Positions 27,723-37,266 of a stretch of 39,044 bases of DNA are shown piece by piece. The notes under the pieces were generated by a model, which was not told the origin of the DNA, ran no database searches, and was given only the letters and a program-made list of their open reading frames with translations. Position 1 is the first letter of the stretch; each line of letters begins with the position of its first letter. Origin of the DNA: Lachnospiraceae bacterium (GTDB taxonomy: Bacteria > Bacillota > Clostridia > Lachnospirales > Lachnospiraceae); NCBI GenBank assembly GCA_021202235.1, contig JAJQDL010000084.1, positions 394-39,437 of the forward strand. Direction: 5' to 3'. The position numbers and the translations under genes were made by a program.

Positions 27723-28938
27723 ATCCGTCCATACGAACTCTGGCGCAGGCGGGTTTCACTGCCAGAAGCACAACTCCGCAAAGAATTGCCGCCAGAAGAT
27801 AGATCACACCCGTCCCAGCCGCATCGGCAGCAACTCCAAACAGCGCCGCACCCAGACCAAGTCCTCCGTCCTGTGCCAGATAAAACGTCGCATTCGCCGC
27901 ACCGCGCCGATGAGCCGGTGTATTGAGCACCGCCGCCGCATTCAGCACTACCATGGCAAGACCAACTCCCATTGCGTAGACCACGCCGATGATCAACAGC
28001 GGATAAATACCGGGAGAAAGGCGAATCCCCACGAAAGCCACCATCATGCCGACGAGTCCCCACATCAGACACCGTTTACTGCCAAACCGTGTGGTCAGTT
28101 TTCCCGCGAAAGCCCGGGAGACAGCCAGTCCGGCCGCCTGCACCGTGAAGAAAAGTCCGATGTTTTCAATTCCCTTTTCACTGCCATAGGTTGCCAGGAA
28201 GGTCGTCACGGAGGAAGAGGCAAAGGAAACACCCACCATTAAAAGGCTGGGAATCAATGCCGTCGGCTCCACGATTCGATGCCACCACCGTGCGGGACGT
28301 TCCTCTGTCTGCGGTTCCGACGTTTTTTCTGCTTCTGCCGCTCTCTGTTGCAGCTCCTGAATGCGCCGCTTCTCATACCGGATCAACGGCATCAGCGCCA
28401 GAGCCAGCAGACAAAAGCACCCACCTGCGGCAAAGTCGATCCCATATCCGACGACTCCTGCCATCCAGAGAGCCAGCGCCGGTCCTACGGCCTGAGAAAT
28501 CGTGGAAGTCAGGCCATAATACCCCAGTCCCTCCGTCAGTCTTTTTTCAGGAACCAGATCGGTGGTCATCGTCGACAGCGAGACCGACTGAATAGAGAAG
28601 CCAATGCCGCTGACGATCTGCAGAGCATACATACAGGGCAATGCCGTCAGGAAACAGAAGGGAAACATCGTGACAGCCACCAGCGTTGCTCCCACGATCA
28701 GAAGCCGTTTCCGTCCCTGCGTATCAATGAGATTTCCCACCACCGGACGAAACACCAGTGCTGCCAGCGTATACGCCGTGGTCGTCAGTCCCGCCGCCGA
28801 CTTGGAGAATCCCAGTTCCACCACATACAGCGGGAGTACAGAGCTCTTGAACTGCATGCAGATTCGCAGCAGTGTCGCCACGACGCAGACGATCAGAAAA
28901 TCTCTCGTCCAGAGTCTCTGTTTCTTTTCATCCTTCAT
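27721..28938 (-). CDS. MFS transporter
   Basis: 12-TM-like ORF; VFRPVVGNLIDTQGRKRLLIVGA (motif A-like); overlaps preceding esterase stop. Confidence 0.88.
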   Translation of the reverse strand: MKDEKKQRLWTRDFLIVCVVATLLRICMQFKSSVLPLYVVELGFSKSAAGLTTTAYTLAALVFRPVVGNLIDTQGRKRLLIVGATLVAVTMFPFCFLTALPCMYALQIVSGIGFSIQSVSLSTMTTDLVPEKRLTEGLGYYGLTSTISQAVGPALALWMAGVVGYGIDFAAGGCFCLLALALMPLIRYEKRRIQELQQRAAEAEKTSEPQTEERPARWWHRIVEPTALIPSLLMVGVSFASSSVTTFLATYGSEKGIENIGLFFTVQAAGLAVSRAFAGKLTTRFGSKRCLMWGLVGMMVAFVGIRLSPGIYPLLIIGVVYAMGVGLAMVVLNAAAVLNTPAHRRGAANATFYLAQDGGLGLGAALFGVAADAAGTGVIYLLAAILCGVVLLAVKPACARVRMDG

Positions 28939-30535
28939 CCGGATCCTCCTCCAGGCGATCTAATACATAATCCCGGCGGAATGCGGACATCTCTGTCTCC
29001 GGCATGGAACGCATCTGTCCCTCACCCCCGAATTCCTTCACCAGAGGGGACGCCGCCGTATAGGGCGTCCAACGCACAAGCCCCTCTCCGTTCGGATCCC
29101 CGTTTTTTATAAAATTCGTCCAGTAAGCACAGATTTCATTCGACAGGTCAAAATCCCGTCCGTCATACGGGCGATCCATGCGCAGGAGCGTCTGAAACAC
29201 ATAGGCATGCTCCCCCGAATGGAACGCGCCCCGATGATCCTCCCCGGGCGCCGGTTTGGAGAAATAATACATATACGCCGGTTTCCGGCCAAGCTCTGCC
29301 TGCTTCTCCGCAAAGGCCTGGGCGGAGGCCCACATCATATCCGACGAAGAACTCTGTTCCGTCGCCTCTGCCCCCTCTCGGGTATCCGCATGCGCTGCCC
29401 GCAGATATTGTTCAGCGTAGCGGCCGAATTTCGCCCGGATATCCCGACAGTAAGCCTCCAGATCGATCGAACGGGGAGGCATGACATAGCGGAATTCATC
29501 CGCCATGGCGCCCGTCAGATAATCCGCGTCCGCATACTGCCCCGTTTTCACACGATGAACTGTACTGTCCGAGAACAGCCAGCCGTCCAGATTCATGCCG
29601 AACGGCGAGTAAGAATCGCCTTCCTTCCGGGGTCTCTGGCGACAGAAATCATAATAAAACTCCACCATCTTCTGCCCGGGAATCTCCCGGGCCTCGGCCA
29701 CATGGCTTACCCCCATATAGGAGAAGAATTCGTCGCCGATGGCCTCCGCCTCTGCCAGCGTCACGCCGACTTCGCCGGTGATGCCTCCCAGACCTCCGCC
29801 GCTCTGCATCACACAGCGATGAAACAGTCCCTGCGCCGCGTCCATGGCCGCCAGATCCATCACAGCGCCCGCTCCGCCTGATTGTCCCATGATGGTAACA
29901 TTCTCCGGATCTCCGCCAAAGGCAGCAATGTTGCGCTGCACCCAGCGCAAAGCCGCCAGAATGTCCTGATACGCATAATTGCCGGAAGAGGCCACCCCAG
30001 TCTTCGAGGACCGCACAGAGCAGAGTTCCCATTAATACAGGAATCCTCACAAGAATAACCAGGACCCGAAAGACAAAAAAACCATGCCGCCGAACACGTT
30101 TAACCGGACCCCGAATCTCAGAAACACAATGCCCCGCTTCGCAACAGCCTCCCCCTCATAGGCCATATTGATGCAATCCCCGTGCTGCATGCCGCCGCCG
30201 TGAATCCACACAGCCACCGGCTGCTTCTCCCCGGGCTCTTTGGCTGATGTCCAGATATTTGCCGTCAGGCAGTCTTCACTGAACGTTCGGTCCGCATAGA
30301 ATTCCTTCTGATAAAAATCTCCGCCGCCCAGAACTCTCTTCTGAAAGCAGGCATCTCCCCACACATACGCGGTTCGTTCTCCCTCCCAGGGCTCCACCGG
30401 CTGCGGTTCTCTCCAGCGATACGCACCCACCGGCGACGCCGCATAAGGAACCCCTTTGAAGACGGCCACGCGCTGATTTCCCGCCAGCGCCCCCCGGAGT
30501 ACTCCGCTCTCCACCGTCACTCTCGTCAAAGCCAT
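28928..30535 (-). pseudogene. Type-B carboxylesterase interrupted by in-frame stops
   Basis: N-part 30535-30047 (MALTRVTVESGVLRGALAGNQRVAVFKGVPYAA...) and C-part up to 28928 (SSGNYAYQDILAALRW..., IMGQSGGAG, FHSGEHAYVF) lie in the same frame, separated by TGA and TAA. Confidence 0.8.
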
Positions 30536-30538
30536 CTC

Positions 30539-32035
30539 CTACACATCCTTCCTCTTAAAACGAATGCAGGGTGTCTCCTGTACCTGAGCCATCTCCGGAT
30601 GCGGCCGAAGAAGCATAACCTGGGGGTTTTCCTTTGTATAAGGTGTCCACGTCGGTAAATCTTCCCCATTGGGATCGCCGTTTTTGATAAAATTGGTCCA
30701 ATAGTCACAGCAAATATTGGAGAGCTCCCAGTCTTCCCCTTTATAGGGACGCCAGATTCGGTTCAGCGTCTGAAAGACATAAGGATGCTCCGCGGAATGA
30801 AACGCACCGGGATGATCTTCTCCGGGCGGCTCATGTGTAAACAGATACTGATATACAGGAGGCCTTCCCTGTTCCTCCTGCAGCTCACTCCAAGCACAAC
30901 AGCCGGCCACATGCCTCTTCGGCATATCAGCCGCGACCAATCTGTCTACGTCCAGAATATCCAGATAGGCCTCACATCCGGCACCCATTCTGGCGCGCAC
31001 AATGTCTGCTGCGGAAGCGTCCTCCGGCAGCACCGGTTCTTTCATGAAGCCGTCCCGCTCCATCTCATCCAGCGTGCAGCCGATCATATAGGAAATGTTG
31101 TGATGCTCGTTCTTCAGTACATTGTTCAGCATATCCTCACGCAGCACATATCCGTCCACATTGACCTTCAGCGGAATCTGCGGCGGTATCTTATCTCCTT
31201 TAAAACGCAGATAGCAGTCCAGCAGCTCCTCCGTACTGAGCGTCCGGCCCTTCTCTACCGTGCCGATCCCGGTCTCTTCCAGAAATCTCTCTCCGAAAGC
31301 TTCCGCCTCTGCCAGCGGTTTATTAATAGCACCGTTCAGCGGCGTCAGGGTGATCGAGCTCTGAATGATCGCCTGATGGATATCTCCCCGCGTCAGCGGT
31401 GAACCACAAAGCATCTGTACGCTCCCGCCTCCGGCTGACTGTCCGAAGATGGTGATGCGATCCGGGTCGCCTCCGAAGGCGGCAATATTCCGTCTTACCC
31501 ATTTCAGCGCCGCAATCTGATCCATGAATCCATAATTTCCTGAAGAATGGTGCGCACTCTCCGCGGTCAGTTCCCGCGTCGCCAGGAATCCGAAGACGCC
31601 AACACGGTAATTGAAGGTCACCATGATCACGCCGCGTTTGGCAAATCCCTCCCCGTCATAGCTTTTATTGCATCCCATTCCGGCCGTAAAACCACCGCCG
31701 TGAATATAAAAAGCCACGGGAAGCCGTTCCCCGGGATCGTTCGCCGGAGTCCAGATATTCAGAGTCAGACAATCCTCGCTCATCGGGAAAGGAACTCCGT
31801 AAAATTCTTTATTATAAAATGTTCCCGTCCGAAACTGCTCCTGCGGACAGATTGGGGAAAAGGTATAGGCGGTACGAACCCCCTCCCACGGTGTCGGCGG
31901 CTGCGGCTCCCGCCAGCGCAGTTCTCCCACCGGAGCCGCCGCGTAAGGAACTCCCTTAAATACACTGATGCGGTCATTTCCCGCATAGGTTCCACGGAGA
32001 CGTCCACTCTCTACATTCACTTCCAATAAGGCCAT
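30539..32035 (-). CDS. Type-B carboxylesterase (PnbA-like)
   Basis: Start MALLEVNVESGRLRG at 32035 after AAAGGAGG; ITIFGQSAGGGS, EDCLTLNIWTPAND, FHSAEHPYVFQTL. Confidence 0.93.
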   Translation of the reverse strand: MALLEVNVESGRLRGTYAGNDRISVFKGVPYAAAPVGELRWREPQPPTPWEGVRTAYTFSPICPQEQFRTGTFYNKEFYGVPFPMSEDCLTLNIWTPANDPGERLPVAFYIHGGGFTAGMGCNKSYDGEGFAKRGVIMVTFNYRVGVFGFLATRELTAESAHHSSGNYGFMDQIAALKWVRRNIAAFGGDPDRITIFGQSAGGGSVQMLCGSPLTRGDIHQAIIQSSITLTPLNGAINKPLAEAEAFGERFLEETGIGTVEKGRTLSTEELLDCYLRFKGDKIPPQIPLKVNVDGYVLREDMLNNVLKNEHHNISYMIGCTLDEMERDGFMKEPVLPEDASAADIVRARMGAGCEAYLDILDVDRLVAADMPKRHVAGCCAWSELQEEQGRPPVYQYLFTHEPPGEDHPGAFHSAEHPYVFQTLNRIWRPYKGEDWELSNICCDYWTNFIKNGDPNGEDLPTWTPYTKENPQVMLLRPHPEMAQVQETPCIRFKRKDV

Positions 32036-32105
32036 ACTGGTTCCTCCTTTGGGGTCGGCCGCTCTGCCGACATGTTTCTGTTTCAATGCGCTCTATTTTA
32101 TGTTT

Positions 32106-32123
32106 TAGCAATATCCATGCCAT
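32106..32123 (-). promoter_or_regulatory. Sigma-54 (-24/-12) promoter C, for esterase-esterase-MFS operon
   Basis: Minus strand ATGGCATGGATATTGCTA: GG (32121-32120) - N10 - GC (32109-32108). Confidence 0.78.
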
Positions 32124-32259
32124 TTTTCGTATTTTTTTGCCAGTTTTGCCTTCTCATCTTTCATTTCTCTGTTTTCACCAAAATTTGTATCAACGGATTC
32201 CTGCGCATTTTCACTCATTTTCCACCTCTTATCTTTTTCTGCAATCTACAGGAAACTTT

Positions 32260-32277
32260 CTGGCATATATTTTGCTT
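32260..32277 (+). promoter_or_regulatory. Sigma-54 (-24/-12) promoter D, for double hydrolase gene
   Basis: CTGGCATATATTTTGCTT: GG (32262-32263) - N10 - GC (32274-32275). Confidence 0.8.
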
Positions 32278-32370
32278 CATTTATATATAGGGATGATTCT
32301 TGTCCCTTTCCTGAATCATTCATTTCAAAATGAACGATATGTATCATAATCATCATTGAAGGAGTCGCCT

Positions 32371-35300
32371 ATGTGCCAGTCAAACCCTTTATATCCCTGC
32401 CAGGTCAAACGTTCTTTTTATTTCACGGCCGAAGACGAAACCCGCCTCGCCGCTGATCTGATTTTCCCTGCGGAGAAGGCTGAGGAACCGGCTTCCGGAC
32501 CTTTTCCTGCCGTACTCATCGTCTCCCGCGGCGGACGATATACCCCGGAGACGGGAAATGGAGATGTTTTTCTCAACTACCTGATTCCCCGTGGCTATGT
32601 CGGCGCCATCCTGGAATCCCGCGGCTGCGGCGCTTCCTACGGTACCTGCGACAGCTTTGCCAGCCTTTCTGACCGCAGAGACGCAACGGCTTTTATCGAA
32701 TGGCTCTCTGCTCAGCCGTGGTGCTCCGGCCGTGTGGGCATGGTAGGCATCTCCAACCGCGCCTACATCCAGCTGGCGACAGCTACCGAGCAGCCGTCCG
32801 CACTGAAAGCCATCACACCCACAGTAGCTATCACGGATTTTTATTATCAGAATTACCCCAACGGCGTATCTGCCATGCCCTTCCTCAAGAATCCCGCGCT
32901 GCCCGCCCGGATGACAAAGGAAGAATTTCTCAAGAAGGTAACACCGGTGGACGAGGATCAGGACGGTGAGATGGCCTATCAGGCCTACTGTCAGGATCAG
33001 TTCGGAAAGAATCGCTTTTTTGTTGGTCACCTCATCTATGCCAATATGAACCGGGACACAGAAAATCCGCATTTCGGTGGCGAAAAGACCAATCTCACGC
33101 TTCCACCTCTGACACGCCGGGATCGACTGGTCTCCTCGGGCATCCGACAGCATCAGTTCATCGGTCAGCTGGAATCCGGCGCCCTGGGCCAACTTGCGAA
33201 CTACCGGGATATGGGCGGCAGCTTTACGCTGGGGCCGTGGACGCATTTCCAGTCCCGCTGGGGGAATCCCGATGTACCGGAGGGCATGTTCCCATTCAAT
33301 GAAACCTATCTGGCCTATATGGATGCCGTCCTCAAGAACAAGGACAACGGTTTCCTCTCCGCACCCCCTGTCACCTACTACGCCTTCCACGCACCGGACG
33401 GAGAGCACTGGCGCTGCGCGGATTCCTGGCCTCTGGAAGGAGAGCGCCGGGCCATTCTCTACCTGTCCCCGAAGAAATCCGGGACCGCCGCTTCCGCCAA
33501 TGACGGCAGTCTAACGCTGGAGAAGCCCGCCGCTTCCACCGGCACACCCTACCAGGTGGATACCTCGATCTCCGTCTTCGACAATCACGATGGAAAGGGA
33601 GCCACCTACAACCGGATGACCATGTGCTGGGACGGCGACATGGAACCCGATGTGGACAGCAATGGGCTGACCTTTACCTCGCAGCCGTTCTTCCCTGTCT
33701 ATGAAAACCTCCTGGCAGGCTGCGTTTCTGTCGACCTCTGGGTCACTTCCACCGCCCGGGACGGGGATTTCATTGCCTACCTGGAAGAGGTTCTGGCCGA
33801 CGGGACCTCCCACTTCATCAAGGACGGCGTCATCCGCGCCTCCCACCGCACGGCCGGGAAGAACAAGGCCTGGGAGGCGATGGGCGCCACCTGGCATACC
33901 AGCATGACAGAAGACGTCGAGCGCTGCCTGGCTGAAGGCATGGAGGAGCCGGTTCATCTGCAGTTCGCGATCGAACCGATCGTGTACCAGTTCCGCAAGG
34001 GAAGCCGTCTGCGGCTGACGATCACCTGTGCCGACACGCACACCTACCAGCACCCTATGTACGAGGAAGGGCTTCCCACTATCACGCTGTACCAGGGCGG
34101 TGAGCACGCTTCGTTTATCAGCGTTCCCTTTGTGGAACATGAAGAGAATGTTTATAACGGCACCGTCACCACAGAGAGCTATACCGGCCCCGGAACGCTG
34201 TATTTCTTCGAAAAACACGTGTACCTCTATGCAAACGGCGTCTGGAGAAAACTGTCCGTGGCCGACGGCGAAGCCGACTATACAGTAAAGGGATACGACG
34301 CGGTCTTTTCCCGTGCCGGTTTCACCTTCCGGATGGAAGGGAAGCCGATCCGGGACGGCATCCTGCAGCACTATGAGGGCGGCCAGACGACCGAACAGCC
34401 CCTCCCCGCCTTCCGCCATCTGTTCCTGGATCAGGTTCCCGTCCGAGCCAGCGCCCACTCTCTCTTCGTCCCCACGGTGAAGACGCTGAAGCTGGATGTC
34501 TTCGACGCCGGAGGAGAAGCGGGCCGCCCCTGTGTTGTGAGCATTCATGGCTATGGAACCAGTTATTCCATCCTCCAGGAGCAGCAGAAACTGCTTTATG
34601 ACAACGGTTATATCGTCGTGGGAATCGATCTGAGAAATTATCCTTCCAATCCCTTCCCGGATTATCTGATGGACGTAAAGGGAGCCATCCGCTATGTACG
34701 TGCCCACGCTGACGAGCTTGGCATCGACCCGAACCGCATCGGCTGTTACGGCCTGTCCCTGGGAGGGAACTCTACCCTCATGGCCGCAGTCACCGGTGAA
34801 AACGCAGAGCTTGAAGGAAATGTCGGCGGCAATCCCGGTGTCTCCAGCCGTCTGCAGGCCGCGGTCGCCGGGTTCGCCTGGAGCGATCTGCTGTACATGG
34901 GAGCGGACATCCTGGAAGAATACACCGGAGAGCCGGACATACAGGAACAGAAACGGGCCCGCACCGACGGCGCCTTCGCCCCCTGCGCTGAGGCTATTGA
35001 TTTCGCCGGAAAGGATCGGGGCATCGGCGTACTGCGCCATTATCTGGAGGAAGGGCTGGAAGGAACCGACCCGGAACTGGATCAGAAGCTGGCACAGGCC
35101 CGTCAGGCTTCCCCGGTCAACCACATCGGTCCTGACTGTCCGCCCATCGCCCTTTTCGGCGGCTACGGAGCCAGACAGGTGGACATCGCCATGAATCAGA
35201 CGCTGCGTTCCTTCCGCCGCTTCCACGATTATGACGTGACCTGTTTCCTCTTCGCCAATACGCAGGGAAACTATGGGAGGAAGCCGGAGGTTCTCCATGC

Positions 35301-35604
35301 TGTACTGGACTTCCTCGACCACTACCTGCGGGATGGCGGTGCAGACCGCAAGCTGGTACTGCGCCATGACGGCGGCGTCATGATCGTCAACGGTCTCCCT
35401 GAGGAGGAGGCGACGCGGGTACTGCACCGCGACGGTGCTCTCTATCTGAACACACTGTTCTTCCACGAGCTCTTCGACATAGAGGTATCCGCAGACCTGA
35501 TTGAAAATGAGCGAAGCTACGTCCGCCTGGATGCCCACGCCACACTTCCCGGCATCACCGTGCGGGATTTCCCGGACCGGGGCATGATAACATTGACAAA
35601 GTAA
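32371..35604 (+). CDS. Double alpha/beta hydrolase: N-terminal CocE/NonD (peptidase S15-like) plus C-terminal S9/prolyl-oligopeptidase-like domain
   Basis: GAAGGAG then ATG 32371; N-part DLIFPAEKA...ESRGCGASYG...GRVGMVGISNRAYIQLA and jelly-roll-like AGCVSVDLWVTSTARDGDFIAYLEEV; C-part VVSIHGYG...IGCYGLSLGGNSTLMAAV. Confidence 0.88.
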   Translation: MCQSNPLYPCQVKRSFYFTAEDETRLAADLIFPAEKAEEPASGPFPAVLIVSRGGRYTPETGNGDVFLNYLIPRGYVGAILESRGCGASYGTCDSFASLSDRRDATAFIEWLSAQPWCSGRVGMVGISNRAYIQLATATEQPSALKAITPTVAITDFYYQNYPNGVSAMPFLKNPALPARMTKEEFLKKVTPVDEDQDGEMAYQAYCQDQFGKNRFFVGHLIYANMNRDTENPHFGGEKTNLTLPPLTRRDRLVSSGIRQHQFIGQLESGALGQLANYRDMGGSFTLGPWTHFQSRWGNPDVPEGMFPFNETYLAYMDAVLKNKDNGFLSAPPVTYYAFHAPDGEHWRCADSWPLEGERRAILYLSPKKSGTAASANDGSLTLEKPAASTGTPYQVDTSISVFDNHDGKGATYNRMTMCWDGDMEPDVDSNGLTFTSQPFFPVYENLLAGCVSVDLWVTSTARDGDFIAYLEEVLADGTSHFIKDGVIRASHRTAGKNKAWEAMGATWHTSMTEDVERCLAEGMEEPVHLQFAIEPIVYQFRKGSRLRLTITCADTHTYQHPMYEEGLPTITLYQGGEHASFISVPFVEHEENVYNGTVTTESYTGPGTLYFFEKHVYLYANGVWRKLSVADGEADYTVKGYDAVFSRAGFTFRMEGKPIRDGILQHYEGGQTTEQPLPAFRHLFLDQVPVRASAHSLFVPTVKTLKLDVFDAGGEAGRPCVVSIHGYGTSYSILQEQQKLLYDNGYIVVGIDLRNYPSNPFPDYLMDVKGAIRYVRAHADELGIDPNRIGCYGLSLGGNSTLMAAVTGENAELEGNVGGNPGVSSRLQAAVAGFAWSDLLYMGADILEEYTGEPDIQEQKRARTDGAFAPCAEAIDFAGKDRGIGVLRHYLEEGLEGTDPELDQKLAQARQASPVNHIGPDCPPIALFGGYGARQVDIAMNQTLRSFRRFHDYDVTCFLFANTQGNYGRKPEVLHAVLDFLDHYLRDGGADRKLVLRHDGGVMIVNGLPEEEATRVLHRDGALYLNTLFFHELFDIEVSADLIENERSYVRLDAHATLPGITVRDFPDRGMITLTK

Positions 35605-35660
35605 TAAACCGACAAACAGATACCAAAACCGGGCATTCTGTATAAATTTGAAAAATAAGC

Positions 35661-35698
35661 AAAAAAGTTCTCAACCTGTTACGGTTGAGAACTTTTTT
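35661..35698. terminator. Bidirectional terminator
   Basis: AAAAAAGTTCTCAACC TGTTAC GGTTGAGAACTTTTTT. Confidence 0.9.
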
Positions 35699-35739
35699 TG
35701 CTCATTTGCAATCAAAAGCTATTCCCTTGTAATTAGCAG

Positions 35740-36985
35740 TTAAGGATTCTGCACAGTCAATTTATTTTCCAGAGCAACTTCTTCCGCCAGTGAGCCGGAA
35801 GGGGTTACGATCACAACATTCGGGCAGGATGCCGGGTAGGTAATCACCGCTTTTCCGCTGCTGTCTTGTCCAATGTCAGTTACACTGGCAGGAATGTAAA
35901 CCTCAACCAAGGCACCTGCGCCACTAAAGGAGCAGGCCCCCATCGACTCCATGCCATCCGGGAAGGTCAGGGAGGTCAATTCGTTGCAACTCAAAATTCC
36001 AGACTCCTCAATCTTTTTCAGCCCGCTTCCCAGATTGAGCGTCTCCATATCGCACATATAGAACGCCTTTTCGCTGATATACTCCACCGTGTCAGGCAAG
36101 GTGATTTCCTTTGCAATGTTGTTCACAAACGCACCGCTTCCAATACCAATAACTGTCAAACCATTGATTGTATCCGGAACAATCAGGCTATCAATAGCCT
36201 CACTGTAACCCAGAATACAGCCTACAATCTCACAGCTGTCGTTGCTCAGTTGTGCAATAGTAAACCCATCTGCTTCGCTGGTTTCCGGAACCGCTTCTTC
36301 ACTTTCTTCTTCGCCGCTGCCTCCAACCTCTTCATAATAGGAACGGTTATTAATAAAATTATATGGAGCGCCATATTCCTGTATATAGCTGTACTGCCAG
36401 GATGCCAAATCCAGATAAGCATTCAATACCTGTGCTGCTTCCTCCTGGTTTTCGACTGATTTGATAGCGCTGACCACAGAATCCGCAATAGCTTCTTTGA
36501 AATTTTCTATACTTCCGAAGTAATAATCGTATCTCTCAACATAAATTCCCCATGCAAATTCCAGATAAGTTTCCTGATAGAGAAAGCGCTCATAATAGCT
36601 CATAGAGTCCCAATCTTCTTCAGCCGCTCCTTCGACGAGACAAGCATATCTTTCGGCCCGTTGGTCTGAATTAATCCGATAGCCATCGATAAATACTTCC
36701 CAATCGCTGTCGTTTTCAATAAAGCTAACTGCATCCAGGAATGTCTGATACGCAGACTCCGGATCATCCGTAGAGACTATCTTTATCTCATAGTCACCTT
36801 CGGTAATATCTGCAACACCCTCTGTCTCTTCACTGTTTTCCTGATTTTCAGTTTCCTCTGTTACCGTACCTGAACCGCTTTCATTTGCATTCTCTGTACT
36901 TTCCTCCGTCTTAGTGGTACACGCTGTCAGGGAACACAAAAGAACCAGAACCAATGCTGCTGAAAATAATTTTTTTCCCTCTCAT
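35740..36985 (-). CDS. Lipoprotein with BspA-type leucine-rich repeats (start region frameshifted in A7 tract, or alternative TTG start at 36954)
   Basis: ATG at 36985 with SD GAGGGAG; LVLVLLCSLTAC lipobox in the frame of 36954; LRR_5 style ITLPDTVEYISEKAFYMCDMETLNLGSGLKKIEESGI. Confidence 0.75.
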
Positions 36986-37266
36986 ATAAATCTCCCTCTC
37001 TTCAGAACGTATTTCGCAGGAACTGCGTTTTTCTCCATACTGAAAAATCATAACATGTCAAGAACAATTTTGCAATAGACTCTTCACTGCGTCCTTCAGC
37101 ATGTTCCTCTATAACTCATCACATAAAATGCACCCAAAATTTACAGGTTCTCACCTGATCAAAAATCTTCCATTTACGCCCTCTCCAAAAACTGCTATAA
37201 TGAAAATATCTGATTTTTTGCTTGCGGTGTTCCGAAGCTCTGTTCAGGGAGAGTCAGGAGGATACC

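Noticed and set aside
30016-30047. Break in esterase as a simple frameshift
   Set aside because: Both parts are in the same frame (coordinates equal modulo 3); the interruption is by stop codons in an altered segment.
33511-35538. 675-aa minus-strand ORF opposite the double hydrolase
   Set aside because: Antisense shadow ORF; sense strand has clear catalytic motifs and RBS.
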